Assembly: GCF_023370115.1 (NCBI RefSeq)
Contig: NZ_CP097160.1
Coordinates: 1,736,001 to 1,800,000 of the forward strand
Length of the DNA: 64,000 nucleotides
Reading direction: 5' to 3'
Source of the DNA: Gulosibacter sediminis
Lineage (GTDB): Bacteria; Actinomycetota; Actinomycetes; Actinomycetales; Microbacteriaceae
The translations under genes and the position numbers were made by a program. This document shows, one piece after another, positions 24,826 to 34,525 of the stretch. Numbering within the stretch: the stretch's first letter is position 1; each line of letters begins with the position of its first letter. The notes beneath the pieces are model-generated. The model saw nothing but the letters and a program-made list of their open reading frames with translations. It ran no database searches and was not told where the DNA came from.

Positions 24826-25767
24826 TTACGGTAGCTCGACGCCGCGGGCCTGCGCGAGCAGCCACACGAGCAGCGCCTTCTGTGCGTGGAGCCGGTTCTC
24901 GGCCTCGTCCCAGATCGCCGACTGCGGGCCGTCGATCACGTCGGCGTCGACCTCATAACCGCGGTCGGCCGGCAGGCAGTGGAGGAAGATCGCGTCGCTC
25001 TTCGCGTGTCCCATGAGCTCCTGCGTCACGCGGTACGACTCGAAGGCGGCGACGCGCTCGGCGCGCTCCTCCTCGAGGCCCATCGACACCCAGGTGTCGG
25101 TGACGACCACATCGGCGTCGGCCACCAGCGCGGCCGCGTCGGTGCCGACCTCGACCGAGCCACCCTGCTCTGCCGCGAGCTCGCGGGCACGAGCCACCAC
25201 ATCCTCACGAGGCAGGTAGCCCTCGGGCGACGCGACCGCGACATGCATGCCGGCGATCGCGCAGGCGAGGAGGTACGAGTGGCCCATGTTGCTCGCGCCG
25301 TCGCCGACGAACACGAGCTTCTGCCCCTGCGTCGCGCCGCGGTGCTCACGAATCGTGAGCAGGTCGGCGAGCAACTGGCAAGGGTGGAAGTCGTCGCTGA
25401 GCGCGTTGACAATCGGCACGCGCGCGCCGTCGGCCATCTGCTCGAGGCCCGACTGCGCGTAGGTGCGCCAGACGATCGCTTCGACCATGCGCTCGAGCAC
25501 CCGCGCGGTGTCGGACGGGGTTTCCTTGCCGCCAAGCTGGCTGGATGCGGTGGTGAAGATGAGCGGGCTGCCGCCGAGCTCCGAGACACCGACGTGGAAC
25601 GAGACCCGCGTGCGCGTGGAGCTCTTGTCGAAGATGACCGCGACCGACTGCGGGCCCTCGAGGGGTCGCGCCAGGAATCGGTCTTCCTTCAGCTTCGCTG
25701 CGAGGTCAAGAATCGTGCTCTGCTCGGCGGCGGTGATGTCATCGTCGCGAAGGAAGTGGCGGATCAT
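24826..25767 (-). CDS. argF: Ornithine carbamoyltransferase
   Basis: 313 aa. It forms citrulline from ornithine and carbamoyl phosphate. SSTRTRVSF binds carbamoyl phosphate, HPCQLLADLLTI and HCLPADRG carry the conserved His-Pro-Cys-Gln and His-Cys-Leu-Pro motifs, and DTWVSMG binds ornithine. An AAAGG site precedes the ATG. It follows argB after 39 bp: the usual argD between argB and argF is absent. Confidence 0.97.
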   Translation of the reverse strand: MIRHFLRDDDITAAEQSTILDLAAKLKEDRFLARPLEGPQSVAVIFDKSSTRTRVSFHVGVSELGGSPLIFTTASSQLGGKETPSDTARVLERMVEAIVWRTYAQSGLEQMADGARVPIVNALSDDFHPCQLLADLLTIREHRGATQGQKLVFVGDGASNMGHSYLLACAIAGMHVAVASPEGYLPREDVVARARELAAEQGGSVEVGTDAAALVADADVVVTDTWVSMGLEEERAERVAAFESYRVTQELMGHAKSDAIFLHCLPADRGYEVDADVIDGPQSAIWDEAENRLHAQKALLVWLLAQARGVELP

Positions 25768-25806
25768 GGGGATGCCTTTCGAAGTGGTGGTCGAACCGAG
25801 GCGCCG

Positions 25807-26703
25807 CTAGGGCATGACCTCGGTGCCGAAGCCGTCGGTGGTGAAGATTTCGAGCAGGGTCGAGTGAGCGACCCGGCCGTCGATGATGGTTGCGCGCGAG
25901 ACACCGCCGTCGACCGCTTCGAGGCACGCCTGCACCTTGGGGATCATGCCCGATTCGAGGTTCGGCACCATAGGGCGGAGCTCCTCGGCGCTGATCGACG
26001 AAATGAGTGACGATCGGTCGGGCCAGTTGCGGTAGAGACCCTCGACGTCGGTGAGCATGACGAGCTTGCGGGCGCCGAGCGCCACCGCGAGCGCGGCAGC
26101 CGCGCGGTCGGCGTTGATGTTGAGCGCTTTGCGGGGCGCGTCGATGTCACTCGCGATGGTCGAGACGACGGGGATGCGGCCGGCCGCGATGTCGGCCGAG
26201 ACGACCTGGGGGTTGACCGCGACAATCTCGCCGACGTGACCGAGGTCGATCGGCTTGCCCGACGCATCCGTGGTCTTACGCTGCGCCTGAAACAGCCCGG
26301 CGTCCTCCCCCGACGTGCCGGTGGCGACCGGCGCGACATCGTTGATCGCCGAGACGAGCTCGCGGGCGACCTGGCCACCGAGCACCATGCGCACGACTTC
26401 GATCGCCTCCGCGGAGGTGTACCGATACCCGGCGCGAAACTCCGACTCGATGCCGAAGCGGTCGAGCATGCGTGAGATGTGCGGGCCGCCGCCGTGCACG
26501 ACGACGGGCTTGATGCCCGCGTAGCGCAGGAACGCGATGTCTTGCGCGAACGCCTCAATGAGCTCGGACTCGACCATGGCGTTGCCGCCGAACTTCACGA
26601 CGATGATCTCGTCGTGGTACTGCTGCATCCAGGGCAGGGCCTCGATGAGCGTCTCGACCTTCGCGGTCGAGGCCGCGAGCCATGGGTGGGTGTCGCCAGA
26701 CAT
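25807..26703 (-). CDS. argB: Acetylglutamate kinase
   Basis: 298 aa. It phosphorylates N-acetylglutamate. The amino-acid kinase motifs VVKFGGNAM and [10 protein letters not shown] are near residues 35-70, and [27 protein letters not shown] is the substrate/ATP region. The N-terminal helix before VVKFGGN (about 33 residues) is the form found in arginine-sensitive kinases, so feedback by arginine is likely. It lies 13 nt after argJ. Confidence 0.96.
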   Translation of the reverse strand: MSGDTHPWLAASTAKVETLIEALPWMQQYHDEIIVVKFGGNAMVESELIEAFAQDIAFLRYAGIKPVVVHGGGPHISRMLDRFGIESEFRAGYRYTSAEAIEVVRMVLGGQVARELVSAINDVAPVATGTSGEDAGLFQAQRKTTDASGKPIDLGHVGEIVAVNPQVVSADIAAGRIPVVSTIASDIDAPRKALNINADRAAAALAVALGARKLVMLTDVEGLYRNWPDRSSLISSISAEELRPMVPNLESGMIPKVQACLEAVDGGVSRATIIDGRVAHSTLLEIFTTDGFGTEVMP

Positions 26704-26716
26704 GCTGCCTTTCGAC

Positions 26717-27880
26717 CTACGACGAGTAGGCGCTGTTTTCGTGCACGTAGTCGTGCGTGAGGTCGTTGGTGAGGATGCTCGCGGTTGCGTCGCCGGCGTG
26801 GAGGTCGATGAGCACCGCGGTCTTGCGCGGCGTGAGGTCGACGGTGTCGACGGGCGCGTCGGGTGTGCCGGCGCGGCACACCATGACGCCGTTCATCGAC
26901 ACGTCGATCTGCTGCGGCACGAACTGTGCGTCGGTCGTGCCGATCGCGGCGAGCACGCGGCCCCAGTTTGGGTCGTTGCCGAAGATCGCGGTCTTAAAGA
27001 GGTTCGAGCGGCTGACGGCGCGCGAGACGGCGACCGCCTCGTCTTCCGTGGCCGCGCCGGTGGTGGTGATCGTGATGTCGTGGCTCGCGCCCTCGGCGTC
27101 GGCCTGGAGCTGGCGAGCGAGGTCCTGGCAGAGGTCGACGAGCAGGCTCGTGAACTCGCCTTCGTCGGCCGCGGTGCCGGATGCGCCCGAAGCGAGCAGC
27201 GCGACGGTGTCGTTCGTCGACATGGCGCCGTCGGAGTCGACGCGGTCGAAGCTGAGGCGAGTGGCCTCGCGCAGCGCCGTGTCGAGCTGCGCCGACTCGA
27301 GGTCGGCGTCGGTCGTGATGACGACGAGCATCGTTGCGAGGCCCGGGGCGAGCATGCCCGCACCCTTCGCGATCGCGCCGATCGAGTAGCCGGTGCCCTC
27401 GCGCAGCGCGGTTTTCGCCACCGAGTCGGTGGTGAGGATGCCGTCGGCGGCATGCTGCGCGGCCGTTTCGTCGTCGGCGAGCTCGGCGACCGCGAGTTTG
27501 ACACCCGTGAGCACGCCCTGGCGGAACTTCTCGTCGCCCGAACCGATCAGGCCCGTGGAACAGACGATGACGTCGCTCGGCTGCAGCTGCAGCAGTTCGG
27601 CGGCGCGGTTCGCCGTGAGCTCGGTCGTCTCGGCGCCGAACGCGCCGGTGAAGCAGTTCGCGCCACCCGAGTTGAGGACGACCGCCGAGGCGACGCCGTC
27701 TTCGAGGATGCGCCGCGACCAGGTCACGGGGTGCGCCTCGCAACGGTTGCTCGTGAACACGGCCGCGGCCGCGGCCGACGGTCCGTCGTTGACGACCACC
27801 ACAACGTCGCGGCCGCCGCTCTTCTTAATACCTGCGGCGACGCCGGCGGCGCGGAAACCCTTGGGGGTAGTGATGGTCAC
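26717..27880 (-). CDS. argJ: Glutamate N-acetyltransferase / ornithine acetyltransferase
   Basis: 387 aa from GTG at 27880. It recycles acetyl groups from N-acetylornithine to glutamate, and possibly uses acetyl-CoA. The self-cleavage site with the nucleophilic Thr lies in [20 protein letters not shown]. The start overlaps the argC stop by 4 nt (GTGA). The presence of argJ means a cyclic acetyl pathway, so argE is not needed. Confidence 0.96.
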   Translation of the reverse strand: MTITTPKGFRAAGVAAGIKKSGGRDVVVVVNDGPSAAAAAVFTSNRCEAHPVTWSRRILEDGVASAVVLNSGGANCFTGAFGAETTELTANRAAELLQLQPSDVIVCSTGLIGSGDEKFRQGVLTGVKLAVAELADDETAAQHAADGILTTDSVAKTALREGTGYSIGAIAKGAGMLAPGLATMLVVITTDADLESAQLDTALREATRLSFDRVDSDGAMSTNDTVALLASGASGTAADEGEFTSLLVDLCQDLARQLQADAEGASHDITITTTGAATEDEAVAVSRAVSRSNLFKTAIFGNDPNWGRVLAAIGTTDAQFVPQQIDVSMNGVMVCRAGTPDAPVDTVDLTPRKTAVLIDLHAGDATASILTNDLTHDYVHENSAYSS

Positions 27881-28926
27881 GGGGCGACTCCGTTCAGGGG
27901 AAGTGCGAGCGACTCCTCGAGGCCGAGGGCGAGGTTCGCGGACTGGATGGCGGCACCGGCGGTGCCCTTGCCGAGATTGTCGATGGCACTGATCGCGATG
28001 AGGCGGCCGGCGCGCTCGTCGATACCGACGGCGAGCTGCGTGCGGTTCGAGCCGAGCACGTCATTCGTGCGGGGTAGGCGGCCATCGGTGAGCACCTCGA
28101 TGAAGGTCTCGTCGCCGTACGCGTCGCGGTAGACCTCGTCGATGCGGGCCTGGTCGACGCCATCGACGAGGGTGCCCGAGCTGGTCGCGAGAATGCCGCG
28201 GGCCGCGGGCACGAGCACGGGCGTAAATGAGAGGCGCACCTCGGCGCCGGATGCGCGGCGCAGGTTCTGCCGGATCTCCGGGTTGTGGCGGTGCCCGCCG
28301 AACGCGTTGTAGGGCACGACATTGCCGATGAGCTCGCTGCCGAGCATGCCCACGGAGGCCTTCTTCCCCGCGCCCGAGGGACCGACCGCGAGGACTGCCG
28401 CGAGCGCATCCGGCTCAATCAGGCCCGCGCGGATTGCCGGTGCGAGCGCGAGGCTCACCGCGGTGACGTTGCAGCCCGGCACCGCGATGCGCTGGGTGCC
28501 CGGAAGCTGCGCGCGCTGCTTGCCGCCGTCGGCGAGCACGAGCTCGGGCATGCCGTACGTCCAGGTGCCGGCGAAGTCGCCCGGGTAGTAGTCGGTCCAG
28601 TCCTGCTCGCGTTCGAGGCGGTGATCGGCCCCGGCGTCGACGAGCAGCTTCGCCTCGCCCTCGAGCTCGGCCGAGAGCGCCGCCGACTTCCCGTGCGGCA
28701 GCGCGAGAAAGACAATGTCGTGGCCGCGCAGGTGCGCCGCGTCGGTCGGCTGCAGTTCGAGGTCGCCGTAGCTCGCGAGGTGCGGGTGCACCGTTCGCAA
28801 CGACTGCCCGGCCTGTTGGTGCGCCGTAACAGTGCGCACCTCGAATTCGGGATGGCCCGCAAGCAACCGCAGCAGCTCGCCGCCGCCGTACCCACTAGCC
28901 CCAGCAACCGCTACCGAAAACGTCAT
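27877..28926 (-). CDS. argC: N-acetyl-gamma-glutamyl-phosphate reductase
   Basis: 349 aa. It reduces N-acetylglutamyl phosphate to the semialdehyde with NADPH. The Rossmann start VAVAGASGYGGGELLRLL and the catalytic Cys in PGCNVTAVSLAL are clear. Two in-frame ATGs compete (28935 and 28926). The second (MTFSVAVAG) is 7 nt after a -10-like TAGGAT (28939-28934), and that hexamer overlaps the first ATG, so I choose 28926 and a leaderless transcript. First gene of argCJBFGH, divergent from sufS. Confidence 0.95.
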   Translation of the reverse strand: MTFSVAVAGASGYGGGELLRLLAGHPEFEVRTVTAHQQAGQSLRTVHPHLASYGDLELQPTDAAHLRGHDIVFLALPHGKSAALSAELEGEAKLLVDAGADHRLEREQDWTDYYPGDFAGTWTYGMPELVLADGGKQRAQLPGTQRIAVPGCNVTAVSLALAPAIRAGLIEPDALAAVLAVGPSGAGKKASVGMLGSELIGNVVPYNAFGGHRHNPEIRQNLRRASGAEVRLSFTPVLVPAARGILATSSGTLVDGVDQARIDEVYRDAYGDETFIEVLTDGRLPRTNDVLGSNRTQLAVGIDERAGRLIAISAIDNLGKGTAGAAIQSANLALGLEESLALPLNGVAP

Positions 28927-28933
28927 GTTGGCC

Positions 28934-28959
28934 ATCCTACGCGGGGCCCGGCCTAGGCT
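28934..28959. promoter_or_regulatory. Divergent leaderless promoter pair argC / sufS
   Basis: Minus strand: TAGGAT (28939-28934), 7 nt, ATG of argC. Plus strand: TAGGCT (28954-28959), 7 nt, ATG of sufS. Only 40 bp separate the two start codons, so both transcripts appear to begin at their start codon. No ARG-box-like operator was recognised. Confidence 0.6.
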
Positions 28960-28966
28960 AGGAACG

Positions 28967-30253
28967 ATGTCTTCCTCCGTAATTACCGACGCCCGAGCCC
29001 GCGAGCTTCGCCGCGACTTTCCGATTCTCGCCGAGCAGGTGCATGGCGAACAGCTCGTCTACCTCGACTTCGGCGCGACCGCGCAACGCTCGACCGCCGT
29101 GCTCGATGCCGAACGCGACTTCCTTCAGCACCGCAACGCGGCCGTGCACCGCGGCGCGCACGAGCTCGCCGCGCTCTCGACCAGCGACTTCGAGGATGCC
29201 CGAGACACGATCGCGCACTTCATCGGTGCCGACGCCGACGAAATTGCGTGGCAGGCTGGGGCCACGGATGCGCTCAACACCGTGACGCTCGGCATCGCGG
29301 CCGCCTCGCGGGGTCGCGGCGGCGACGAGTCGGCTCCCCTGAGGCTCGGCCCCGGCGACGAGATCGTCATCACCGAGGCGGAGCACCACGCGAACCTCGT
29401 GCCGTGGCAGGAGCTCGCGCTCGCCACCGGCGCCACCCTGAAGTGGGTGCCCGCGAATGAACGAGGCACTTGGACCATCGACGACGCCCGCGCCGTCGTG
29501 ACCGAGGCGACGAAGGTCATCGCCTTCGCTCACGTGTCGAACGTGACCGGCATGATTGCGCCGGTCGAGCAGCTCGTCGAACTCGCGGCCTCGGTCGGCG
29601 CCATCACGGTGCTCGACGCGTGCCAGTCGGTACCGCACCGCCCGGTCGACTTCCACGCCCTCGGCGTCGACTTCGCCGCGTTCTCGAGCCACAAGATGAC
29701 GGGCCCGAACGGCCTCGGTGTGCTCTACGGCCGCCGCGAGCGCCTTGCGCAGCTGCCGCCGGCTCGCACCGGTGGCTCGATGATCGAGATCGTCACCATG
29801 GAGTCGACGACGTTTATGGACCCGCCCACCCGCTTCGAGGCGGGCACGCAGGCCGTGCCGCAGGTCATCGGCCTCGCCGCGGCCTGCCGCTATCTCGAGG
29901 GCGTCGGCATGGCCGCCGTTGCCGAGCACGAAGAGTCGCTCGGCGCCCTCATGGTCGAGCGGCTGTCGGCCATCGACGGCGTCACGGTGATCGGCGACGA
30001 CGCCTCGGTGCCCCGCTCGGGCCTCGCCGCGTTCATCGTCGACGGCGTGCACTCGCATGACGTCTCGCAGTTCTTGGATGCCCGCGGCATCGCCGTGCGC
30101 GGCGGTCACCACTGCGCCCAGCCCCTGCATCGTCGCCTCGGCGTCACCGCGTCGACGCGAGCCTCGAGCTACTTCACCACCACGAACGACGACATCGACG
30201 CGCTTATCGCGGCGCTCGGCGACGTGCGCGCCTACTTCGGTGCCGACCGATGA
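28967..30253 (+). CDS. sufS: Cysteine desulfurase, SufS type
   Basis: 428 aa. PLP enzyme that moves sulfur from cysteine to an active-site Cys for Fe-S cluster building. The PLP Lys is in FSSHKMTGPNG, and the persulfide Cys is in GGHHCAQPLHRRL near residue 380; EAEHHANLVPW and DACQSVPHRPVD are further PLP-site blocks. The start at 28967 follows the leaderless -10; the longer frame is a shadow of argC. The stop overlaps sufU by 4 nt. The other suf genes (sufBCD) are not in the window. Confidence 0.95.
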   Translation: MSSSVITDARARELRRDFPILAEQVHGEQLVYLDFGATAQRSTAVLDAERDFLQHRNAAVHRGAHELAALSTSDFEDARDTIAHFIGADADEIAWQAGATDALNTVTLGIAAASRGRGGDESAPLRLGPGDEIVITEAEHHANLVPWQELALATGATLKWVPANERGTWTIDDARAVVTEATKVIAFAHVSNVTGMIAPVEQLVELAASVGAITVLDACQSVPHRPVDFHALGVDFAAFSSHKMTGPNGLGVLYGRRERLAQLPPARTGGSMIEIVTMESTTFMDPPTRFEAGTQAVPQVIGLAAACRYLEGVGMAAVAEHEESLGALMVERLSAIDGVTVIGDDASVPRSGLAAFIVDGVHSHDVSQFLDARGIAVRGGHHCAQPLHRRLGVTASTRASSYFTTTNDDIDALIAALGDVRAYFGADR

Positions 30254-30699
30254 GCGGGCTCGACTCGCTCTATCAGGACATCATTCTCGACGCCTCGCGT
30301 CGCCGCACCGGCGAGGGCGAGATCGCGCCGTTCGACGCCGAACACTTCGAGAAGAACCCCTCGTGCGGCGACGAGATTCGCCTGCGCGTGCGCGTCGAGG
30401 ACGACCGGGTCGCCGAGATTGGCTGGGTCGGCGACGGCTGCTCGATCTCGATGGCCTCCGCCTCGATCATGGTCGAGCAGCTCGTGGGCCAGCCCGTGGC
30501 GCAGGCTCGCGCCGGCGTCGAGGCGCTGCGCGGCATGCTCCGAAAGCGCGGCAGCGATCACCTCACCGATGACGAGGCCGATCTGCTCGGCGACGCGATC
30601 GCGTTCGAGGGCGTCGGCAAGTACGTCATGCGCGTGAAGTGCGCGATGCTCGGCTGGGTCGCCCTCGAGGCCGCACTGCGCGAGGCCGAGGCCGCCTAG
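30250..30699 (+). CDS. sufU: SufU-type iron-sulfur cluster assembly sulfur acceptor
   Basis: 149 aa. It takes sulfur from SufS. The three ligand cysteines lie in NPSCGD, GDGCSIS and RVKCAML, with the aspartate next to the first as in zinc-bound SufU. The internal stretch of about 20 residues before the third Cys is the SufU insertion. ATGA overlap with sufS shows coupled translation. Confidence 0.95.
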   Translation: MSGLDSLYQDIILDASRRRTGEGEIAPFDAEHFEKNPSCGDEIRLRVRVEDDRVAEIGWVGDGCSISMASASIMVEQLVGQPVAQARAGVEALRGMLRKRGSDHLTDDEADLLGDAIAFEGVGKYVMRVKCAMLGWVALEAALREAEAA

Positions 30700-30743
30700 G
30701 CCCGCTTCGAGCCTGGTTCGCGCGCGGTCTCGCGCCGTATGTC

Positions 30744-30816
30744 GGACGAACTCGCAGATTTTGGGGGTTTGAACGGGCTCAGCCCGTTCAAACCCCCAAA
30801 ATCTCGGCGTTCGTCC
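30744..30816. repeat. Long intergenic inverted repeat (24-bp exact arms plus outer arms)
   Basis: Exact arms of 24 nt at 30756-30779 and 30781-30804 (left arm begins AGATTTTGGGGG and ends GAACGGGCT), 1 nt between them; after a 4-nt mismatch an outer 8-nt pair GGACGAAC (30744-30751) and GTTCGTCC (30809-30816). It lies between convergent sufU and pheT, 45 nt past sufU. It can act as a terminator for sufU, but the arm length is far beyond need and there is no T tract. Confidence 0.8.
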
Positions 30817-30837
30817 CAGATTTCCGCGGCGACAACG

Positions 30838-30877
30838 AAAATGGGGGCCGGACGCATCAGCATCCGGCCCCCATTTT
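30838..30877 (-). terminator. pheT terminator hairpin
   Basis: AAAATGGGGGCCGGACGC (30838-30855) pairs with GCATCCGGCCCCCATTTT (30860-30877), 18 bp with one G-U pair and a 4-nt loop, 15 nt past the pheT stop. In the minus-strand sense the stem ends in TTTT. Confidence 0.88.
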
Positions 30878-30892
30878 GTTGCTTGGCAGAAG

Positions 30893-33457
30893 CTACGCGC
30901 GGATCGTCGCGCCGAAGCGCTCGGCCGCTTTCTCGGCGCCGGCCTCCTTGGCCTCCGTGGCCTCGGCGGCGGTCAGCGTGCGGTCGTCGGCACGGAAGCG
31001 CAGCGCGAAGGTGAGCGACTTCTCGGTCTCTTCGAGCCCGCGACCGCGGTAGTCGTCGACGAGGCGGATGTCCTCGAGCAGTTCGCCCGCGCCCTCGCGC
31101 ACCGCGTCACGCACGTCGGCCGCGGGCACCTCGCGCGAGACGAGCAACGAGAGGTCCTGCGTCGCGGCCGGGAAGCCGACGATCGTGCCCGCCGAAACGT
31201 GGCGCTCGGAGTGCGCGAGCAGCGCATCCACATCGAGCTCGACGGCGCCGACCACGCGCGGCAGGTCGTGGGCCTCGGCCACCTCGGGGTGCAGCTCGCC
31301 CGCGAAGCCGATCGCGTGTTCCTCGCCCGCGGCGTCAACCACGAACACCTCGGCGCAGCGGCCGGGGTGGAACGCGCCGTGCGATCCCTGGCGCACGCGC
31401 AGCTCGGCGGCCGTCGCGAGCGAAACGCGGTCGAGGTACTCGAGGGCATCGTGCCAGCTGTAGGCCACGGCGTCGAGGCCGGGCTGCTTCGCCGTGCGCT
31501 CGCCGACCAGCAGCAGCGACAGCGAGTACGGCTGTGGCGGGATGCCCGCGTTGAGCTCGGCGAGCTTCTCGGCGCTCGGGCGCTGCGCGACGGGCGGGAG
31601 CTCGGCGACGCCGTACTCGACGCCGGCGACCGGGCGGAACACTCGGCCGAGTTCGAACACGGCAACGCTCGGGCGGCCGCGCGACACGTTGCGGTGCGCG
31701 ACGCCGGCGAGGCCGGGCAGGATGCTGCGGCGCAGCCATGCCGTCTTCGCGTCCATCGCGTTCGCGAGCTTCACCGAGGGCACCGGGGTGCCGTCGGCCG
31801 AGTCAAACAGCACGTTCTCTTCTTCGGTCACGAACGGGTACGAGAGCACCTCGACGGCGCCCGCGGCGGCGAGCACGTCGGAGAGCTGGCGGCGCAGCGC
31901 CTGCTCACGGCTCGGGCCGTGCCCGCTCGTTGCCTGCGGCACGATCGACGGGATGCGGTCGAAGCCGCCGAGGCGACCGACCTCCTCGACGAGCGTGACT
32001 GGTTCGGTGAGATCGCCGCGCCATGTCGGCGGCGTCACCGTGAGCACGTCGTCGCCCTCGACCTCGCAGCCGACGGCCTCGAGCGAAGCAACGACCTCGC
32101 TGCGGTCGTAGTCGACGCCCATGAGCTTCGCCGGCAGCTCGACCGGCATGGTGATCGTCTCGCGGCGCGCGGCCTCGCCGAGCACGCTGCCCGCGGCCTC
32201 GACGGTGCCGCCGGCAAGCTCGACGAGCAGCTCGGCGACGCGGGCCGCGGCCTTCGCGGTCACGGCAGCGTCGACGCCGCGCTCAAAGCGGCGCGATGCC
32301 TCGGACGGCAGCTTGTGCCGGCGAGCCGTGCGCGCGATCGAGACCGACGCGAACGTCGCGGCCTCGATGAACACATTCTTCGTCTCGTTCGACAGCTCGG
32401 TCTCGGCACCACCCATGACGCCGGCGAGGCCGATGGGGCCACGGTCGTCGGTGATGAGAATGTCTTCGTCGGAGAGCTCGCGGTCGCGGCCGTCGAGGGT
32501 CGTGAGGCGCTCCCCCGCCGTCGCGCGGCGCACGTTGATGCCGCCGCGCAGCTGGTCGAGGTCGTAGCCGTGGATCGGCTGGCCGAGCTCGAGCATGACG
32601 TAGTTGGTGATGTCGATGAGCAGGCCGAGCGAACGGATGCCCGCAAGCCGTAGGCGCCCCGACAGCCAGCTCGGGCTGGGTCGCGTGCCGTCGACGCCCG
32701 TGACGACGATGCCGGCGAACACTTCGCTGAGCGGCTGCTCGCGCACGGCGAGCTCGTCAGCGACGGTCACCGGCACCCGCACCGCGTCGGCCGATGCAGC
32801 GAGCGCCTGCGCGCCGATGGCGTCGAGCTCGGGACGCAGGGCCGGGTCGCGGATCGCCGCGCCGGTCGCGTGCGAGAACTCGCGCGCGAGGCCGCGCATC
32901 GACATCGCGTAGCCGCGGTCGGGCGTGACGTTGACTTCGACAGCGATGTCGTCGAGGCCGAACAGCGGCAGAGCGGGCGAACCGATCTCGCCCTCGAGCC
33001 CGAGCTTGCCGAGCACGATGATGCCGTCATGGTCGTCGCCGAGGCCGAGCTCGCGCTGCGAGGCCATCATGCCGTCGGAGGTGTGACCGTACGTCTTGCG
33101 TGCCGCGATGCGGAAGTCGCCGGGCAACACCGCGCCCGGCAGCGTGACGACGACGCGGTCACCCACCTCAAAGTTCTGCGCACCACAGACGATGCCGCGC
33201 ACGTCGGCACCGCCATCGGCCGCCGACTCGCCCTCGGGCGCGACGCGCACCTGGCACCAGTTGATGGTCTTGCCGTTCTTCTGCGGCTCGGGCTCGCGCT
33301 CGAGCACCTCGCCGACGACGATCGGGCCCGAGAGCTCGCCGCCGTGAATCGCTTCGTCCTCAAGACCAACGCGCACGAAGGCGTCGAGCACATCCTGCGG
33401 CGTCGCGTCGGCCGCGACGTCGACGTAATCGCGCAGCCAAGACAGGGGAATACGCAT
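30893..33457 (-). CDS. pheT: Phenylalanine-tRNA ligase beta subunit
   Basis: 854 aa, the beta chain of the (alpha-beta)2 synthetase. Domains in order: EMAP-type tRNA-binding domain at about 40-160 (VVGEVLEREPEPQKNG), B3/B4 editing domain at about 220-400, B5 at about 410-480 (RRETITMPVELPAKLMG), core about 490-720, and the C-terminal ferredoxin-like anticodon-binding domain at about 760-854 (FPAATQDLSLLVSREV). Start 3 nt after the pheS stop. Complete. Confidence 0.97.
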   Translation of the reverse strand: MRIPLSWLRDYVDVAADATPQDVLDAFVRVGLEDEAIHGGELSGPIVVGEVLEREPEPQKNGKTINWCQVRVAPEGESAADGGADVRGIVCGAQNFEVGDRVVVTLPGAVLPGDFRIAARKTYGHTSDGMMASQRELGLGDDHDGIIVLGKLGLEGEIGSPALPLFGLDDIAVEVNVTPDRGYAMSMRGLAREFSHATGAAIRDPALRPELDAIGAQALAASADAVRVPVTVADELAVREQPLSEVFAGIVVTGVDGTRPSPSWLSGRLRLAGIRSLGLLIDITNYVMLELGQPIHGYDLDQLRGGINVRRATAGERLTTLDGRDRELSDEDILITDDRGPIGLAGVMGGAETELSNETKNVFIEAATFASVSIARTARRHKLPSEASRRFERGVDAAVTAKAAARVAELLVELAGGTVEAAGSVLGEAARRETITMPVELPAKLMGVDYDRSEVVASLEAVGCEVEGDDVLTVTPPTWRGDLTEPVTLVEEVGRLGGFDRIPSIVPQATSGHGPSREQALRRQLSDVLAAAGAVEVLSYPFVTEEENVLFDSADGTPVPSVKLANAMDAKTAWLRRSILPGLAGVAHRNVSRGRPSVAVFELGRVFRPVAGVEYGVAELPPVAQRPSAEKLAELNAGIPPQPYSLSLLLVGERTAKQPGLDAVAYSWHDALEYLDRVSLATAAELRVRQGSHGAFHPGRCAEVFVVDAAGEEHAIGFAGELHPEVAEAHDLPRVVGAVELDVDALLAHSERHVSAGTIVGFPAATQDLSLLVSREVPAADVRDAVREGAGELLEDIRLVDDYRGRGLEETEKSLTFALRFRADDRTLTAAEATEAKEAGAEKAAERFGATIRA

Positions 33458-33459
33458 CC

Positions 33460-34500
33460 CTAAATCACCATTCCAAACTGTTCGCTGAAGCGGACGTCGC
33501 CCTCGACGATGTCGTGCATATCGGTGAGCTCATTGCGGAACATCAGCGTGCGCTCCACGCCCATGCCGAACGCGAAGCCACGGAACTCCTCGGGGTCGAG
33601 CCCGGCCGCCTTGATCACGTTCGGGTGCACCATGCCGCAGCCGCCCCATTCGATCCAGCGCGGGCCGCCCTTCGCGAGCGGGTGCCAGATGTCCATCTCG
33701 GCGCTCGGCTCGGTGAAGGGGAAATAGTTGTTGCGCAGGCGAATCTTCGCCTCGTCGCCAAACATCTGGCGCGCGAAGTGCTCAAGCGTGCCGCGCAGGT
33801 GTGCCATCGAGAGGTCGCGGTCGATCGCGATGCCCTCGAACTGCGTGAACACCGGGGTGTGCGTCGCGTCGAGCTCGTCGGTGCGGTAGGTGCGGCCCGG
33901 GGCGAGCACGTACAGGGGCGCGCCGCGCTCGAGCATCGAGCGCATCTGCAGCGGCGAGGTGTGCGTGCGCATGAGCAGGTGGCGGTCGACCGGGTCGACG
34001 AAGAAGGTGTCCTGCAGCGCGCGGGCCGGGTGGTCAGCGTCGAAGTTGAGCGAGTCGAAGTTGTACCACTCGCTCTCGAGCTCGGGGCCGTCAACGACGT
34101 CCCAGCCCATGCCCATGAAGATCTCGCTTACGCGATCGCGGAGCATCGTGAGCGGGTGCCGGGCACCGTTGCGCTCGCGCGCGTGGAAGGCGGTGACGTC
34201 GACGCGCTCGGCCTCGAGTCGCGCCGCGGCCTCGGCCTCGGCGAGCTCGCCCTCGCGCGACGCAAACGCCTGGTTCACGCGGCCGCGGGCCTGACCGACA
34301 AGCTTGCCGGCCTCTTTCTTCTGGTCGTTCGGCACATCGCGCATGGCAGCGTTGAGCTTCGCGAGGGCGGAGGCCTCACCGAGGTGCTCGGCGCGCACCT
34401 GCTTGAGCGCAGCCGCATCCGCTGCTTGGGCGATCGCGGCGAGCGCAGACTGCTCGGCGTCACCGACCGCTTCGGGAGTAATCGGGTGTTCTTGACTCAC
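33460..34500 (-). CDS. pheS: Phenylalanine-tRNA ligase alpha subunit
   Basis: 346 aa, the catalytic class II subunit. The coiled-coil N-terminal arm is followed by motif 2 (TSPLQMRSML...RTYRTDELDATHTPVFTQFEG) and motif 3 (GFAFGMGVERTLMFRNELTDM). It starts at GTG 34500; TAGGAT (34512-34507) lies 6 nt upstream, so the mRNA is probably leaderless. pheS-pheT form one operon ending at 30838. Confidence 0.96.
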   Translation of the reverse strand: MSQEHPITPEAVGDAEQSALAAIAQAADAAALKQVRAEHLGEASALAKLNAAMRDVPNDQKKEAGKLVGQARGRVNQAFASREGELAEAEAAARLEAERVDVTAFHARERNGARHPLTMLRDRVSEIFMGMGWDVVDGPELESEWYNFDSLNFDADHPARALQDTFFVDPVDRHLLMRTHTSPLQMRSMLERGAPLYVLAPGRTYRTDELDATHTPVFTQFEGIAIDRDLSMAHLRGTLEHFARQMFGDEAKIRLRNNYFPFTEPSAEMDIWHPLAKGGPRWIEWGGCGMVHPNVIKAAGLDPEEFRGFAFGMGVERTLMFRNELTDMHDIVEGDVRFSEQFGMVI

Positions 34501-34506
34501 CCGACA

Positions 34507-34512
34507 ATCCTA
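34507..34512 (-). promoter_or_regulatory. Leaderless -10 element of pheS
   Basis: TAGGAT on the minus strand, 6 nt before the pheS GTG, located in the 25-bp gap after the transporter permease gene. No phenylalanine attenuator leader fits in this gap. Confidence 0.5.
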
Positions 34513-34525
34513 GCGGCCAGCCAGG

